From contig JAADJC010000060.1 in NCBI GenBank assembly GCA_013151025.1, positions 1 through 39,703 on the forward strand: a stretch of DNA of 39,703 nucleotides. The letters are read 5' to 3'. The notes beneath the pieces were generated by a model. That model did not search any database. It saw only the letters and a program-made list of their open reading frames with translations, and was not told where the DNA came from. Position numbers and translations under genes: made by a program. Within the stretch, counting starts at the first letter, position 1, and each line of letters starts with the position of its first letter. Shown piece by piece: positions 39,685 through 39,703 of the stretch. Source of the DNA: Acidobacteriota bacterium. GTDB taxonomy: Bacteria > Acidobacteriota > Holophagae > Thermotomaculales > Thermotomaculaceae.

Positions 39685-39703
39685 GGGTTATTTTCTCCTG
39701 TCT

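Overview
The window reads as a chromosomal segment of a Gram-negative (diderm) bacterium. It encodes a type IV pilus secretin, a two-domain outer-membrane barrel phospholipase (patatin plus POTRA/BamA-like barrel), a DUF2490 barrel and many signal-peptide proteins. No rRNA, tRNA, phage, insertion-sequence or CRISPR signature was seen. The phylum cannot be fixed from this window; the mix (pilMNOPQ, long PruA-type dehydrogenase, sigma-54 two-component system, many secreted peptidases) would suit an Acidobacteriota- or Deltaproteobacteria-like lineage, but that is a guess.

Layout. 1-7.6 kb: an RRM RNA-binding protein, then a + strand run of a YihG-like acyltransferase, folD, a branched-chain aminotransferase, a membrane protein, a SAM methyltransferase, a secreted FxLYD-like protein, a propeller/transglutaminase protein and ruvA, several overlapping by a few bases. 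7.6-12.6 kb: C1 peptidase, tex and panD, separated by copies of a compact intergenic repeat module. 12.6-13.4 kb: DUF177-rpmF behind a near-perfect sigma-70 promoter. 13.4-20.1 kb (- strand): pilM-N-O-P-Q followed by an M1 peptidase and a membrane protein, apparently starting from a leaderless promoter. 20.2-24.2 kb (- strand): ffh-rpsP-khpA-rimM-trmD and rplS. Here trmD is broken: its 5' part carries a perfect 54-bp copy of a rimM segment and the reading frame is lost. 24.8-27.5 kb: an EamA transporter and pruA.

27.7-35.2 kb is the most interesting region. A divergent locus is organised around one intergenic control region (30324-30636) with two back-to-back sigma-54 promoters and two palindromic enhancer-like sites 32 bp apart. 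To the right are a DUF4405 membrane protein with tandem C-terminal repeats, a sensor histidine kinase, an NtrC-type regulator and a small secreted protein. To the left are a secreted repeat protein, a secreted protein with a DUF2202 ferritin-like domain and, behind its own sigma-54-like promoter, a secreted two-domain protein. Three of the secreted proteins share one OB-like domain. The arrangement resembles the E. coli ZraPSR envelope-stress system with entirely different effector proteins, and I infer a self-contained envelope or metal/redox stress regulon.

35.4-39.7 kb (- strand): patatin/BamA-type phospholipase, DUF2490 barrel and an ACR3 arsenite efflux pump.
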